Of a stretch of 64,000 bases of DNA, positions 1-10,799 are shown piece after piece. The notes beneath the pieces were generated by a model. The model worked only from the letters and a program-made list of their open reading frames with translations. It was not told the origin of the DNA and did not search any database. The DNA is from Hofstenia miamia (lineage: Eukaryota > Xenacoelomorpha > Acoela). The position numbers were made by a program, and so were the translations under genes. Numbering within the stretch: the stretch's first letter is position 1; each line of letters opens with the position of its first letter. The stretch is from contig SCFE01000053.1 of assembly GCA_004352715.1 (NCBI GenBank), forward strand, positions 1,362,530-1,426,529. The letters run 5' to 3'.

Positions 1-148
1 AGGTATATCTCAAACGAGATAACAGTCACACTAACAGATTTGATTAAGCTGCTCAATCTGCACAATACATTTATATTTGTTGGACGTACGATACTAATGA
101 TGTAACCATGATACCTTAATCGAATGTAGCTCATATGAAGAAATAAGC

Positions 149-479
149 TCATTTATATTTGAGATGAGTGGAGTTCAAGAATTCAATTAGAGCAGACACA
201 ACTGTTTTGTCAACAAGGAGTACATTAACACTCTGAAAAGGAATGCCACAGGATCTACACATTGAAACAAGTTTCTTTCTTTGAAGGTTATAAATAGGGC
301 AGCGAAAAATGACGTGTGTAGCTGCTTCCAATTCTATACAGTGAGAAGAACAGAAGCCTGGCCCACCATCGATATGTTTGATGAATGCAGGCATTTGTCC
401 GTGACCGTTTAAAACTTGGGTTAAGGTATTGAAAGCATTAAGAGGCAGATTTTGGAGATAATCAAAATTCTACAGAAAT
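149..479 (-). pseudogene. 3' end of a jockey/R1-like LINE polyprotein (fragment)
   Basis: The minus strand carries an open frame from a stop near 480 down to a stop at 149. Its translation matches the C-terminal end of non-LTR retrotransposon polyproteins: a leucine-rich stretch, then L-N-G-H-G (compare L-T-G-H-G in jockey/R1-type proteins), then PAFIKHI, then a Cys-X3-His segment, then ATHVIFRCPIY, which corresponds to the EHVLFECPRY motif. The stretch ends with STHLKYK and a stop, as a last ORF would. The first Cys pair is partly lost and the upstream frame is closed by an in-frame stop, so this is a 5'-truncated, dead copy. Seen: motifs and stop. Known: the order GHG, zinc knuckle, H-x-x-F/x-C-P in LINE ORF2 ends. 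Inferred: clade assignment, which is only approximate. Confidence 0.72.
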
Positions 480-1415
480 ATGCTTTCAATAAAAACTTTC
501 TTCTTGACACTTATAACTAATGCGTTGCGTTCAGAGTTCGAAAGAGGATTGTGATCTGTAAAATTGATTGGTAATGAGTACAGATTACACCTGAATGCTG
601 TATCATGAGATCGTCAATGATTGGAGTTAGCATAGCGAGTGAGATGATTTCAGCAAAAAGTTGTTTTCTGAAGAATGATAGTACAGGTTGCATAATGGAA
701 TTTCCACTGTTGTGTCATTCAATTTTCTAAAAAATGACCTACAATATGCAATCTTTGAGAAATTTATATGACAAGATTAACTTAACGTATAAGTACATAA
801 ACTTATGGAAACGATTTAAAGGGCGTGTCCTTTCTACCAAAGATGAGGTAGTCTGTTTGTAAATTCTATTTAACTAGTTAGAAACACTTAAAGCAGCTAA
901 GTAAACAAAAGAATTGATAAATTCTCCAAATAAGTCAAATTGTTACATAATTTGAAAGAAAAAAACTATATAGACATAATCCTAAATATAAACTAGCTGG
1001 TGGTGTTTACCCACTTCTTAATAGAAAATTTTTAGAATACATTATTTCTACAAAAAATCTTTCAAATTCTTCAAGAGGGCTCATTTGCACAATCTTCATG
1101 AATATTCTGAGTCATATTTTAACAGTGCACAAAATAAAGATTTCAAATACGATAGACATTAAAAAATATTTCTAAGAAAAGGAAATGAAGTTAAAGTAGT
1201 TTTTTATATAATTGAAGCGTAAGAAATGTTATGTTATCTACTGGAAAAGTTCAGATAAATCTTGAGTTGAATTAACAAAAAATATGATATTTAATGGAAG
1301 GAATGCGTCGTCACTTGCAATTGAAAACTAGTTATTATCCAATTACAACTCGTTGTTCTGTGATTTGTATTCAATACCAATGGTAAAATTTTGTAAATGA
1401 ATAGCTTGGGAAGGA
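480..1415. other. AT-rich non-coding stretch
   Basis: No frame longer than a few dozen codons, no recognisable protein motif and no terminal repeats were found. The part nearest 480 may still be decayed LINE body upstream of the truncation, but I could not read it with confidence. Confidence 0.4.
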
Positions 1416-1416
1416 T

Positions 1417-1550
1417 ACGGTTAGACTACGTGATGGCCACATGTGATAGTATCACACACCTATGGTTAGACTATGCGATTATAATTGCCACTTACTTACA
1501 GGTGATGCGATTTTGTAATTACTCTTGAACCAATCACATAGTCTAACCGT
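1417..1550. mobile_element. Short MITE with TA-flanked inverted termini
   Basis: The sequence CGGTTAGACTACGTGAT near 1417 is mirrored by ATCACATAGTCTAACCG ending near 1550, with one mismatch, and both ends abut TA, the dinucleotide duplicated by Tc1/mariner elements. A third, direct copy of the terminal motif (GGTTAGACTATGCGAT) lies inside at about 1464-1479. A perfect palindrome TGTGATAGTATCACA occupies 1442-1456. At about 134 bp with no coding capacity this is a MITE. The extra internal terminus suggests either a second insertion or a rearranged copy. Superfamily is inferred only from the TA flanks. Confidence 0.6.
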
Positions 1551-1577
1551 AGCATAAACACTAATATTTGTGAAGTA

Positions 1578-2153
1578 CAGGGTGGTCCAAAAAAACAGAA
1601 CCCATAAAAATGTTTATTATTACTACATAGGTCCATCAAATTTCCTCAAATTTTGAAGATTGTAACTTTAGTCTATGGATAGGTTTACAACAAAGTTTCA
1701 GCAATATTCTTCGGTTGATTTAGAATTGTTATGTTCTTTTCAAAATGTGCGTTAAATGGCGTCCTCGTCTTTGTAGGCAGTTTGTTGAGTGTAATGGTTT
1801 CTGTAAGACATCATTTGGTAAGCTGTACCCAAATAAGCATTATTTTTGCTGTTGACATATCGTGACAGCAAAAAGTGTGCGTCATCTGAGAATCAGACAT
1901 GATCTAGAAAGTCTGGATTGTCCTCGATGTATCACAAAACCATTGACACATGTTTACTCGTTTTTTCCATGTTAACCTGTGTAAGTTTTTGCTTATCTGG
2001 ATTTGGTAAGGATAAAAATTAAGATTTCTGTTAAGGTGCTCTAATTTTTCATGCATGGAATGTACTTCTATATCCTGAAATATGCAAGAAAAATAAATCA
2101 AATTACATGTTTTATTCAAAATTTTGTGGGTACTGTTTTTTTGGGTCACCCTG
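1578..2153 (-). mobile_element. Degraded Tc1/mariner-type transposon
   Basis: Termini CAGGGTGGTCCAAAAAAACA (from 1578) and, on the other strand, CAGGGTGACCCAAAAAAACA (ending 2153) form an inverted repeat of about 20 bp with two mismatches, flanked on both sides by TA (1576-1577 and 2154-2155). This is the diagnostic target-site signature of IS630/Tc1/mariner elements. The interior encodes, on the minus strand, remnants of a transposase (separate entry). The element is only 576 bp, so roughly the middle and end of the transposase gene have been deleted; it cannot mobilise itself. Confidence 0.85.
1730..2130 (-). pseudogene. Mariner-type transposase remnant
   Basis: Inside the mariner-type element the minus strand first reads LNFYPYQIQISKNLHRLTW then KKRVNMCQWFCD. 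This is the linker region of arthropod mariner-type transposases, where the family shows YPYKIQ..QEL...D...R..FC.WF. After one frame change it reads FLDHV, a stop, then FSDDAHFLLS and YVNSKN. The latter matches the block around the first catalytic Asp of the DD(E/D) domain (W-F-S-D-E-A-H-F). Stops and a frameshift interrupt it, and no second or third catalytic residue follows before the terminal repeat. Dead and internally deleted. Assignment to the mariner superfamily agrees with the TA-flanked termini. Confidence 0.75.
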
Positions 2154-2155
2154 TA

Positions 2156-3535
2156 TTTTAATAGAAAAAATGAATAAAATAGCTTAAATATATTTTCAGT
2201 TATGCTATCAATGAAGAAGAACAAAAATTGAAGTGAAACTTTGCTCGATGGCTTTAATTTTCATTTCAGTTTGAGTTAGTAAAGAAAATATTTGTTTGAT
2301 TCATGCAAATAGTAAAAATAGTGAATTTCTAAGAATTAATATAGAATTTGAAGAAAACTATGATGGTTTAATCAGGAGTGTTCAAATTGCTTCGGGGCTC
2401 CAAAAGAGAAGTCCAAGTACAGGGACTCTGAAAGCTACTTTTTTATGAATTACACTGCATGTACATTTGAGAAAAATTTTTGTATAGCAAACTAAACTTA
2501 AACTTTTTTATATCATTTTTTTGCACTTATTTCGAAAGTGCAATTTATTTGCTAATTAATTGGATATTTTTTCGTAAATTTAACATTTTCATTCTTTCAA
2601 CAATTGATGACATTAGTCTACCTAATTTTTAATATTTTCAAATTTTGATACACGCCCACTTTATAATATTATTTCTTTGATATGATGAAAGGGGAATAAA
2701 ATTAAATGATATTGAATTACTACTTAATATTTTTTAAGCAAACTATACCAAAATGAACATTTATTATCCCTACACGTCATTTTTTGATGAGGGTGAAAAA
2801 AAACTTTTCAAATAAGAACTGTCCACTTGACCTTCTCTTCCTTTCAATTAGAGAAAAGTTAATTTATGCCTTGTTGTCAATCATAACTCACTCACTGTAA
2901 GTGCAATTTAAGAAGTATTGATGGGGTGCATGAAGTTAATAAGCACTTATATAAAACGAGATTTTTGTTTGTGCATCTTTAAACTTTGATATTTTAATTC
3001 CTCTGAATTTTAATGGCTTTTTGTTCGTACAAGGGTGCTAGTGATGAATTTTGTTTTAAATCAGTGGGAAATCAAGAAGGTATTCAGTGATATAAAATCA
3101 TAAACTTATTGCTGCCTATGATTCCTTCTTTGGTTTGAATTTGCAGCAAAACTTCGGAAAAATACCTGAATGCATATTTTATTGACATTGAGAAATATTC
3201 TTACCATACAAACATACCATTTTTCATTCAAAGTATTTGTCGGTCTTACAGTGCGTCTGACTTTGTTTTATTTCTTGACAGTTCTACTTCAAGACTCAAA
3301 GGTTGCACTTATAAAGTCAAATGGTTTGTTGGCTCATATATATAATAACTGATTGTAAAGAAACTTACTTCACTATTTCCTCTGTGATGGCTGATATTTA
3401 ATATCATGAAGAACAATGGAAAGATTGTTGAGATTTTTAAAAACTTGCAAATTTTATGTGGTCTAAATTGCTCAGGTAATATTCGTCACCCATATATATA
3501 TATTGTATTTTTCACGCTCTAAGCAAAACAATACA
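2156..3535. other. AT-rich non-coding stretch
   Basis: No gene, terminal repeats or RNA gene recognised. A 60-codon frame at 3170-3352 has ordinary AT-rich composition and no motif; I treat it as chance. Confidence 0.4.
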
Positions 3536-3549
3536 CTCAAGTTGAAGGG

Positions 3550-4061
3550 GAATGGCGCTCATGTAATAAGATAGGAAAATTTAACGTTGAGAATGAAGCT
3601 CTTATCAAACCTGAGCATGTTCTTTTACATACGTTGCACTTAATGTTAGGTGTTTTTAAATAAGTTTTAAAGGGAATCAAAAACGAAGATTTCCAAGATT
3701 GTCAGACATGAAATTCGCAGCAAGTATACTCAATGGGCCTCAAATGGATAAGCTTTGCAAAAGTGAACTGTTTTTGTCGATTTTGAATCTAGAAGGAAGA
3801 ATGTGCTTCGATGCCATTCTAAATTTACTCTAAATTGTGCGTGTGCCCACAGTCCTATCAGTGACTGACAAGAGATCATTTATCAACACTATGATTGAAA
3901 GCTTCAAGAGGCTTAATATTAATTATTCTCCGAAAATGCATTACTTGAGCACACATTTACCTGAATTGCTTTGTATGGAATGTTCTATTTGCGATGAGCA
4001 TGGTGAGAGAATGCATCAAATGTTCGAAGTTTTGAATTTCGTCATCCTAAAAAATCTGTAA
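3550..4061 (+). pseudogene. Relic of a repeated arthropod gene with a DEHGER(F/M)HQ motif
   Basis: Across two frames and several stops the plus strand reads EWRSCNKIGKF, then IKPEHVLLHTLHLMLGVFK, then ILNGPQMDKLCKSELF, then LSVTDKRSFINTMIESFKRL, then MHYLSTHLPEL and CDEHGERMHQ. The order matches an uncharacterised protein family that I recall as highly repeated in arthropod (including spider) and cnidarian genomes, with blocks like P-LVDP-KVL-PPLHIKLGL, GPQI, and K-HFLHSHLDFFPEN-G-VSDEHGERFHQDI. It has no function I can name; its multicopy nature suggests a mobile-element protein. Here it is broken by stops (after GVFK, before IVRV) and by truncation just after the HQ motif. Family match is from memory of the motif, not a search. 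Confidence 0.6.
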
Positions 4062-4908
4062 AAGTATGATGGTGGATTTTATATGGATGAATGTTGTATA
4101 AATTTTGCCAAACACTTTTTCATTTTTCTTTGTAAAATAATAAAATAAATCACTAATATGGGTAAATGACAAGTAAAAAATCAATATTTATATATTTGAA
4201 ATGAAATTTTTCGAAAAGTTCAAAAAATATTGTCAGATGCGTCAAAAATTTAATCTAAAGCAATAATGTAAGCATTTGTGAGGAGCAAGACAATAGATAC
4301 CTTATAAAAAATATCAAATTTAGAGACATGTGCAATTAAGATTTACAAGCAATTAACAATCTAAAATTTAATAGTAAAAGAGTGCATGCATAAATTTTAT
4401 ATTAATTTATAACATAGTACAAATAAAACACTGAATTATATTCAGTAATTGAATGTGGAAAGCATTTGCAGAAAATTGCGAAAGTTCTTTACAAACCATA
4501 CAGCGATCTCACAATTTTCAGGAAAATATAGTTATTTTGTTTGACAAATACTTTGAAAACTAGGATTTCCTACAAAAATTTGTTCTATGAAACTGAAAAT
4601 AGCAACCAATCACATTTCCCGACATACAATGACATTGGTTTTGAAAAAGTTACAATATTGAAGTATGGATATATTATCATAGGTTTTTTGTAATGACCAA
4701 TTGATGTTTGGAGACCATCACAGACTTAATGCACAAATGGAAGGGGGCAATTCTGTCTCATATTATCTCACCTAAAAACTCCAAATACGATTTGCATTAT
4801 TCTATTTCTCAATAATTGTTCTATTGGTGTTTTCATAACACACCATCCTGCAGCCACATAATTGGAATCATTTAAACTAGTTTAGAAGATATCATTTTTT
4901 AAATATAA
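4062..4908. other. AT-rich non-coding stretch
   Basis: Nothing recognisable beyond short A/T runs. A possible Tc1-like terminus CAGTGATCCTAATAATAG begins at 4911 and is discussed under findings. Confidence 0.35.
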
Positions 4909-5014
4909 TACAGTGATCCTAATAATAGAAACGCAAGTGGTAATACATATACATAGTAAAATATTAAAAACTAAAATTTTAGGTTTAATGGGCTTTTTAT
5001 AAATTCAATTTCTT

Positions 5015-6608
5015 ATTTAGCACAGAGATGGAATCGGATCGGATCTTGGATCGGTTCGGATTGGATAAATTTTGAGAAAATTTCGGATCCAAAAATTGTT
5101 TAAACATTGTGTATATTGTACAATTTATACATTATGCACTTTTTTATTTTGAATGCCAATTTAAGTTTGTTGATAATCTCAATCTAAGTGAAATTTTGTA
5201 ATTGAATTACATTGTTCATTCAACAGGTTAAGCGTTATTTTTCCCAACAATTTATAAAATTGGTGACTAATATTTCAAATCAGAAAATACGATTCATGTT
5301 AGCTATCACATAAAGACAAAATTGTAAAGCAACCAAAAAGATTTGTTGGTTTGAACTTGCAATTGGAAAAGCAGGAGAAACACAGAGAAGCAAGTGGAAT
5401 AACTTGTTGCAAACACCGCCAAAATGTAATCATACTAATATAATTTGGGATGCTTTTCAATCAAAACTTTTCATGTAAGATGCACCGTAAGCAACTTGCA
5501 ATGCCAATATCAATTTAGTTTTCAGTAGATTCGTGATTATTATAATCACTAATTCAAAATTTTTTATAGTGCTATACCTTTGGCATAGCAATAATTGGGT
5601 ATTAATTTATTTAATGTTGCATTTATATAATTCAAAATTTGTAATGCAATCTAGTATCCAATTTCAATGAAATGTAAAATTCAAAATTTATATTTAAGTC
5701 TCAAATTTATCTTGAAAAAAACATGAATTTTTCTATACTCTACTACAATTTTTTTTAATGTCTTGCAATATATATTTTGCGTTTGTTCTTAAATTTGCCC
5801 CTGTTTTTGCTATTCTTATTTTCATCGCCTTAGCTGCAATTTTGAGGTAAATTTTATTTTATTGTTTGAAACACTTTCAATTCTCAATTCATAATAACAT
5901 TGCAAAAATGGTGATTTTTGAATTTGGACAAAATAAAATTAATAGAGGGTGGTAATACCATAAAGAATGGATTTATTATAGTTTTTGCATAGCAATGATC
6001 AATTTCTGCTCAAAGTCACGCTAATCAGAAACGGATTTGCTTCTTGTGGGTGGACAATTACAGGTACGAGAAGTAATCTATTTCAAATATAGATAAACAT
6101 CGGCCGATAATTTTAGACCCGTTTTGTGATCGTTGAAAAAAACATTTCTTAAATTTTTGGTATGTTTGAGCAAAAGTGACTGCATTTGATTTTAGTACGA
6201 GAAGAGCATTTTATACTATTGTAATATCTCAAAATTTAATATTATTTCTTCAACACATTGCTTTTAACTTATATAGGATTCATTAAATTTGGGTTGATTT
6301 GCATATGCTATTGCTTAAGTCATCCCATTTTTAAAATGCCTTGGTCCAAACCCGACCCTGTCCTCCCCGGTATATTGTATGTGTCCATTTTTGATCTCAA
6401 GACAGTGTTGAAGCGATTAAAATTTTCTATTTGCATTTGAAAAAAAATATACATGTATTTTAAGTCCATATTTACTTATTGTTAGAATATTATTTATATT
6501 GAAATCCGTTTCTTTTATAAATTCGGATCGTATCGGATCCAGATCATGAAGTTTCGTATCTAGATCGGATCCTAAAATGTTGGATCCAATTCCATCTCTG
6601 ATTCAGCA
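5015..6608. mobile_element. hAT-type DNA transposon, 1578 bp, with 8-bp target duplication
   Basis: The element runs 5023-6600. Its left end reads CAGAGATGGAATCGGATC and its right end, reverse-complemented, reads CAGAGATGGAATTGGATC: 17 of 18 bases match. The flanks are ATTTAGCA (5015-5022) and ATTCAGCA (6601-6608), an 8-bp duplication with one substitution. CA(G)-starting termini plus an 8-bp duplication are the hAT superfamily signature. Just inside both ends GGATC/GATCC words recur many times, typical of hAT subterminal transposase-binding motifs. The interior is AT-rich and I find no hAT transposase or dimerisation domain, so it is probably a non-autonomous derivative. One mismatch in the duplication points to a moderately old insertion. 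Confidence 0.85.
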
Positions 6609-7402
6609 TGCTAGAGTCGACACAATTATGTTGTGGGAATTTAGAATTATTTAATTTTTATGCAGCGAAGGGTAAATACAATTGGGCCCACTTTTTTTGG
6701 GGCGTGCTACCACTGTAAATATACTAACTAATTGCAAAATTGACGTAGAATAACTATAACAAATACTCTGGTGAAAGCAAATTAATTAGACCTTGAATTT
6801 GATAGCAGGAAGTGAAACTTCATTTTCTTTTCCACAAGATAAAAAATTGTTTCACATGAAATAACTTAATAACTGCGTTGCTCTCGTGCGTAAATTTTAC
6901 TCAAAATGTAGGGATTGTATGCTTCAATACAAAACTTATTTCAAAAACTTTATTCAATTAATTAATTTAAGATTCTTATTGATCACAATATAAAACACTT
7001 TTTTTTACAAAATTCAATGAAGGCCTCTTTAACTCCAATTGAAATTTTTACAAACTATATTTTGGAATGCACATTCGCATTACAAACTGCAAAACATGTA
7101 ATTCAAGAATTAATACAATAATGTGAATCCGTTATCAAACAGTTATTATTCCAAATAGAAGTAAATACACACTAAACGGTCTTTAAACTTAGAATTTGAG
7201 AGGCCGAAAGCAAGACCCGTCAAGGCTCTTGATAAATTCATAAATTCATAAAAAGGTATAGATCACCTAAAAACAAGTGTTAAGGTTAATGTAGATAACG
7301 TTTTACATGTTTAAGCAAAATATTTTGGCGCTCACAATCAGGCGCTTACAAAGGATTTCTGACAGAGAGGACATCTTAGTCATGATCATTTCTTTTCTTG
7401 AT
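6609..7402. other. AT-rich non-coding stretch between two hAT elements
   Basis: The only structured piece is 6680-6715, whose reverse complement CAGTGGTAGCACGCCCC... resembles a DNA-transposon terminus next to TA (6716-6717). No coding signal seen. Confidence 0.35.
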
Positions 7403-8177
7403 TGGCATATCAGAGTTGGAACTGGTTGCCGGCCGGCCGGAAGTGCAACTTCACGACCGGCTTTCTTGATTAAAATATATATTAAGGTTTTGCCTAAAAA
7501 TATAGTTAATGAAAGTTTGCTGGCATTTAACAAAGTTTAGCATAAATGAATTGTAGTAAGTATTCAACTTATTGCATTTTTTCGCAAGTATAAGGAAAAA
7601 TATCTTGAGGACATATTGTAACAATAAAGATCATTTTGTGAACTGCACTACCATTATTTAGTAATTTATGTTTGAATCAAATCATGACAAATTTATATTG
7701 ATTTTCGACTAAAACTCAATTTTATCAAGGGCAGCAGAGAGGGTTATCGTAATTTGCTTCTTTATTTAATTAAGTTTGAACATGGGTTTAAAACATTTCA
7801 CATTAATTTCAATAATTCCAGGACGAAACAACCCATCTTACCATCAAAGAGTAATGAAAGCTGTTGATCGGAGAAATCCGCAAAATGAAAACCAACAAAC
7901 AAATACCAAGTATGCTCAATAAAACTTGAATTTACCAAATATTGTTAATAATCACTATGTGAGTTATCTTAAGACATAGAATAGAAAATTGTATAAAATT
8001 GAATTTGTTTTCAAGATAACAATGTAATAACACGAAAATAACGTAGTGAAAAGGTACCATTATACCTTCATCTACCAAATTCATTGTGTGTTTCTAAACC
8101 GGGTCTACTAAGAAAATAGCTAACAGACTGCTGGCCCTTCTTTAAAACATACGGCTGGTTCCAACTCTGTGGCATAT
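7403..8177. mobile_element. hAT-type element, 759 bp, with perfect 8-bp target duplication
   Basis: The element runs 7411-8169. Termini are CAGAGTTGGAACTGG and, on the other strand, CAGAGTTGGAACCAG (13 of 15 match). It is bounded by a perfect 8-bp duplication TGGCATAT at 7403-7410 and 8170-8177, the hAT hallmark. The left subterminal part contains the GC palindrome CCGGCCGGCCGG (7429-7440), striking in this AT-rich window. Frames of about 75 codons overlap here on both strands but they run through the terminal repeat and show no domain, so the element is non-autonomous. The termini resemble those of the element at 42679-43054. Confidence 0.85.
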
Positions 8178-10710
8178 GCTAATGTACAATAGCGTGCACA
8201 AAGAGGTGTAATCTGCCTGTTCGGTTTTCCAAGGTTAAATTTGTTTGGTGTTTCTAGAGGAATTCACTCTATTATTGATCTCTCAAATTTGATTCTATTG
8301 GGATTGCACAGTATGAAAAGTACCCTAATTCTGTACATTATCCTATGATTGAAAATATTTATTTTTTATTTGAGACAAACTTGTGAAAGTTTGAATGCTG
8401 AAGATATTGAACAAAAAATCTAGAACTTGACTTCATAGCAGAAATGCTCTGATTAAATTTATACTAAAATGATTAATAAATTTACCTGTAATTAAATTAC
8501 CAAGTTACACATCCCATTGTTGGATTAGGATTAAAGAAACTGGGATTGTGTCCAATTCCAGGAGAAAGACCAAAAACTAAAGAAAATAATGCTAAATTTA
8601 GAATACACTTAAAAAATATTTAAATATAATAAATTAAAGTTAAAAAACAATATTTCGACTTAGAGTATTCAGCGCTTGACTAAAAATTCATTTAAGCTTT
8701 TCCAAAAACTGATCATTAAATTTAATTACTATCTAAACTATGCATTTCCAATTGATCTAGTGGTGAAATCCATTCATTCTTTACTCTATTGAACACAGTT
8801 GTGTAAGATGTGTGATTAATTTAGAGAATTTGGATATGTAAGTTTTCTACGAAATGATTATTTGAATAGAAATTGCAAAATAACTAAAAGTAAAAGCAAT
8901 TATTATTTTCTGAACATTATTGTAATTCAATCTCGTTGGATTGATTTGCAGGCATGGATTTAGTAATAACTTTGTCTTTTAAGGCGACTAATCAATGTTA
9001 ATCTGTCTATTCAATCATCCACATGCATTTTCAATGTATTGATGTCATTATGATTGCAATGGTTGGCCTGGACTAGTCTGCCTTCATATTAGAAAAAAAA
9101 GTTGTATTTAATGGATTTTTCATGACAAATGTTGGGAAAACTTCTGTCAAATTGTCCTTCGTTCTATAAAATTCAACAGATGTCGTAACACTTCATGCTA
9201 TATTGCTTCATTGTAGTAAATCACTTGAAACGGCTGTTTTTACGTTCATTTGTTTGCATGTATTTACATCTCAGTAAATAATTTTGAGCTCTGCCAGAAA
9301 ATGAACATGAAACCAAAAATTGAAGCGTGGAAAAAACTAAGTTTGAGGAGCATTCTTTTACCAATTTCTATGTTTCCTTAAGAGAGAGGGAGAGGAGGGA
9401 AATTCAAAATTCTGTTGTTCTTATTGTTCCGATATTGTCATATTTATACTCTAAATTTAGAAAAAAAATTCAAGTTTATAAAAAGATGAAACCAAACAAA
9501 TATTGAATAATTACAAAGACCTTTTATTTTACGACATGATATGATTTCTTTGCCAAAACACTATTCTGCCCTAAATGGCCTGAAGATATGGCAACTCTTC
9601 ATACATTAAAAAACACATTTGCCAGTGGGTTTTGGTTTGCATTCAAATACATTAATAATTAGAAGAATATAAAAAGCCAAAATAATTTTAGAATATCCTT
9701 TTATGTTTTTATCAGAAACATAGACATGAATTAAGTAACTTGTAGGACCAAATAATGAAAACATTTAAACAATTGTAATAAGAAATATATCATTAAAAAG
9801 TAAGGAAACCCATAACTTTCGAAAAAAAGTTCTTTTCAAACTTTTAAATTACAAATAATGGTGTAAACACATAATTATAGCCGTCTGTCTTTTACACACT
9901 GCATTAATTTAATTAAATTGGCGGCGATCTTTGTACCGATTGAGCTATAATTTAGAAAATTGCGTTTCCTCTATTGCCCCTGGTACCATTTGTCAAGTGG
10001 GCTTGACTGTCAAAATATTTTATTGGATACCGTCAGAAAAAGCGTATTACATCCTGCCCAATCAACGGCATCTAATTAGCGCTGACTTTAACAAATTAGT
10101 ATTGCCAATAAATTATATAAAACTTCTAACAAATTCCCCCAACACGGTTAAATGTGAAAATATGCGCAGGAAATTAAGAATTTGGCAATGTCAAAGTATA
10201 AATCCCAAAGAACTTAATTTAAGATTCGATGATTTAAAGAAATATACAAAACACAAACACTCAAGTGTTCAACCAATGCGGAAATTACCATTTTCGTGTT
10301 AAAATTATATTATCCGCTTCCTTCTTATGGTAATATATGCAAATACATGCATATAAAATCCCGGATACATTTAATTGGGTTTTACAATAGTGAATGTCCC
10401 ATATCGTTTTTTTTCAACTGAAATGACTAACTGGAAATACAGATATTCATCAATTTTTAATATTACAATAAATTTAGGTTCCAAACAATAATAAATTGTA
10501 TTTATTTATAAAACTTTCCATAGGCTGCAATATTAGACATTTCTAGTCTGAAACATTTGTCCAATGAATAGTATAAAGTTACATTTCTATTACAAAGTTT
10601 TTGCCCAATTTTGAATTTGATCTGATATCTCACTTTAAACGTTTTTCAAAGTGCGTAAAACGAATAAAAATATTATAATCCCTTGCAAATGAGCCAATTC
10701 TAGAAATCTT
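8178..10710. other. Non-coding interval downstream of the muscleblind-like gene
   Basis: AT-rich, with no terminal repeats or RNA gene recognised. The longest open frame (plus strand, 9931-10302, 123 codons) has no ATG until residue 78; it starts at a TTG. It contains no motif I recognise. It lies just beyond the 3' end of the minus-strand gene and may be chance or a conserved non-coding block; I do not call it a gene. Confidence 0.4.
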
Positions 10711-10731
10711 TATAAACTTAATGAGATTGTA

Positions 10732-10737
10732 TTTATT
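10732..10737 (-). promoter_or_regulatory. Polyadenylation signal of the muscleblind-like gene
   Basis: AATAAA on the minus strand lies 54 nt after the predicted stop codon, followed by further AT-rich sequence. The position fits a short 3' UTR. It is a strong hexamer in a place where the gene model needs one, but in AT-rich DNA the hexamer alone is weak evidence. Confidence 0.5.
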
Positions 10738-10791
10738 GGAACATCAAATAAACGTTGCCAATTGTAAGAGAAATATTTAAAGGCCCGTGCT

Positions 10792-10799
10792 TCATTTTT
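10792..10799 (-). CDS. mbl: Terminal exon (stop codon) of the muscleblind-like gene
   Basis: A strong acceptor (ACTTTCCGTCTGCAG) is followed by five A residues and TGA. Joined in phase 1 to the preceding exon it adds Lys-Lys and stops, ending the protein ...ISQQNGKK. The alternative is that the previous intron is retained, in which case the frame reads on about 25 codons to a different stop. The pyrimidine-rich acceptor and the nearby AATAAA favour the spliced form. Confidence 0.45.

Noticed and set aside
7303-7540. Overlapping 76-77 codon frames on both strands
   Set aside because: They run across the border of the hAT element and depend on its GC palindrome; no domain.
8478-8495. ACAG|GTAAAT junction resembling a recursive splice site
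   Set aside because: It lies downstream of the end of the only gene on that strand and the donor part is weak.
9931-10302. 123-codon plus-strand frame near the gene's 3' end
   Set aside because: It begins with TTG, has no ATG until residue 78, no splice context and no recognisable motif.
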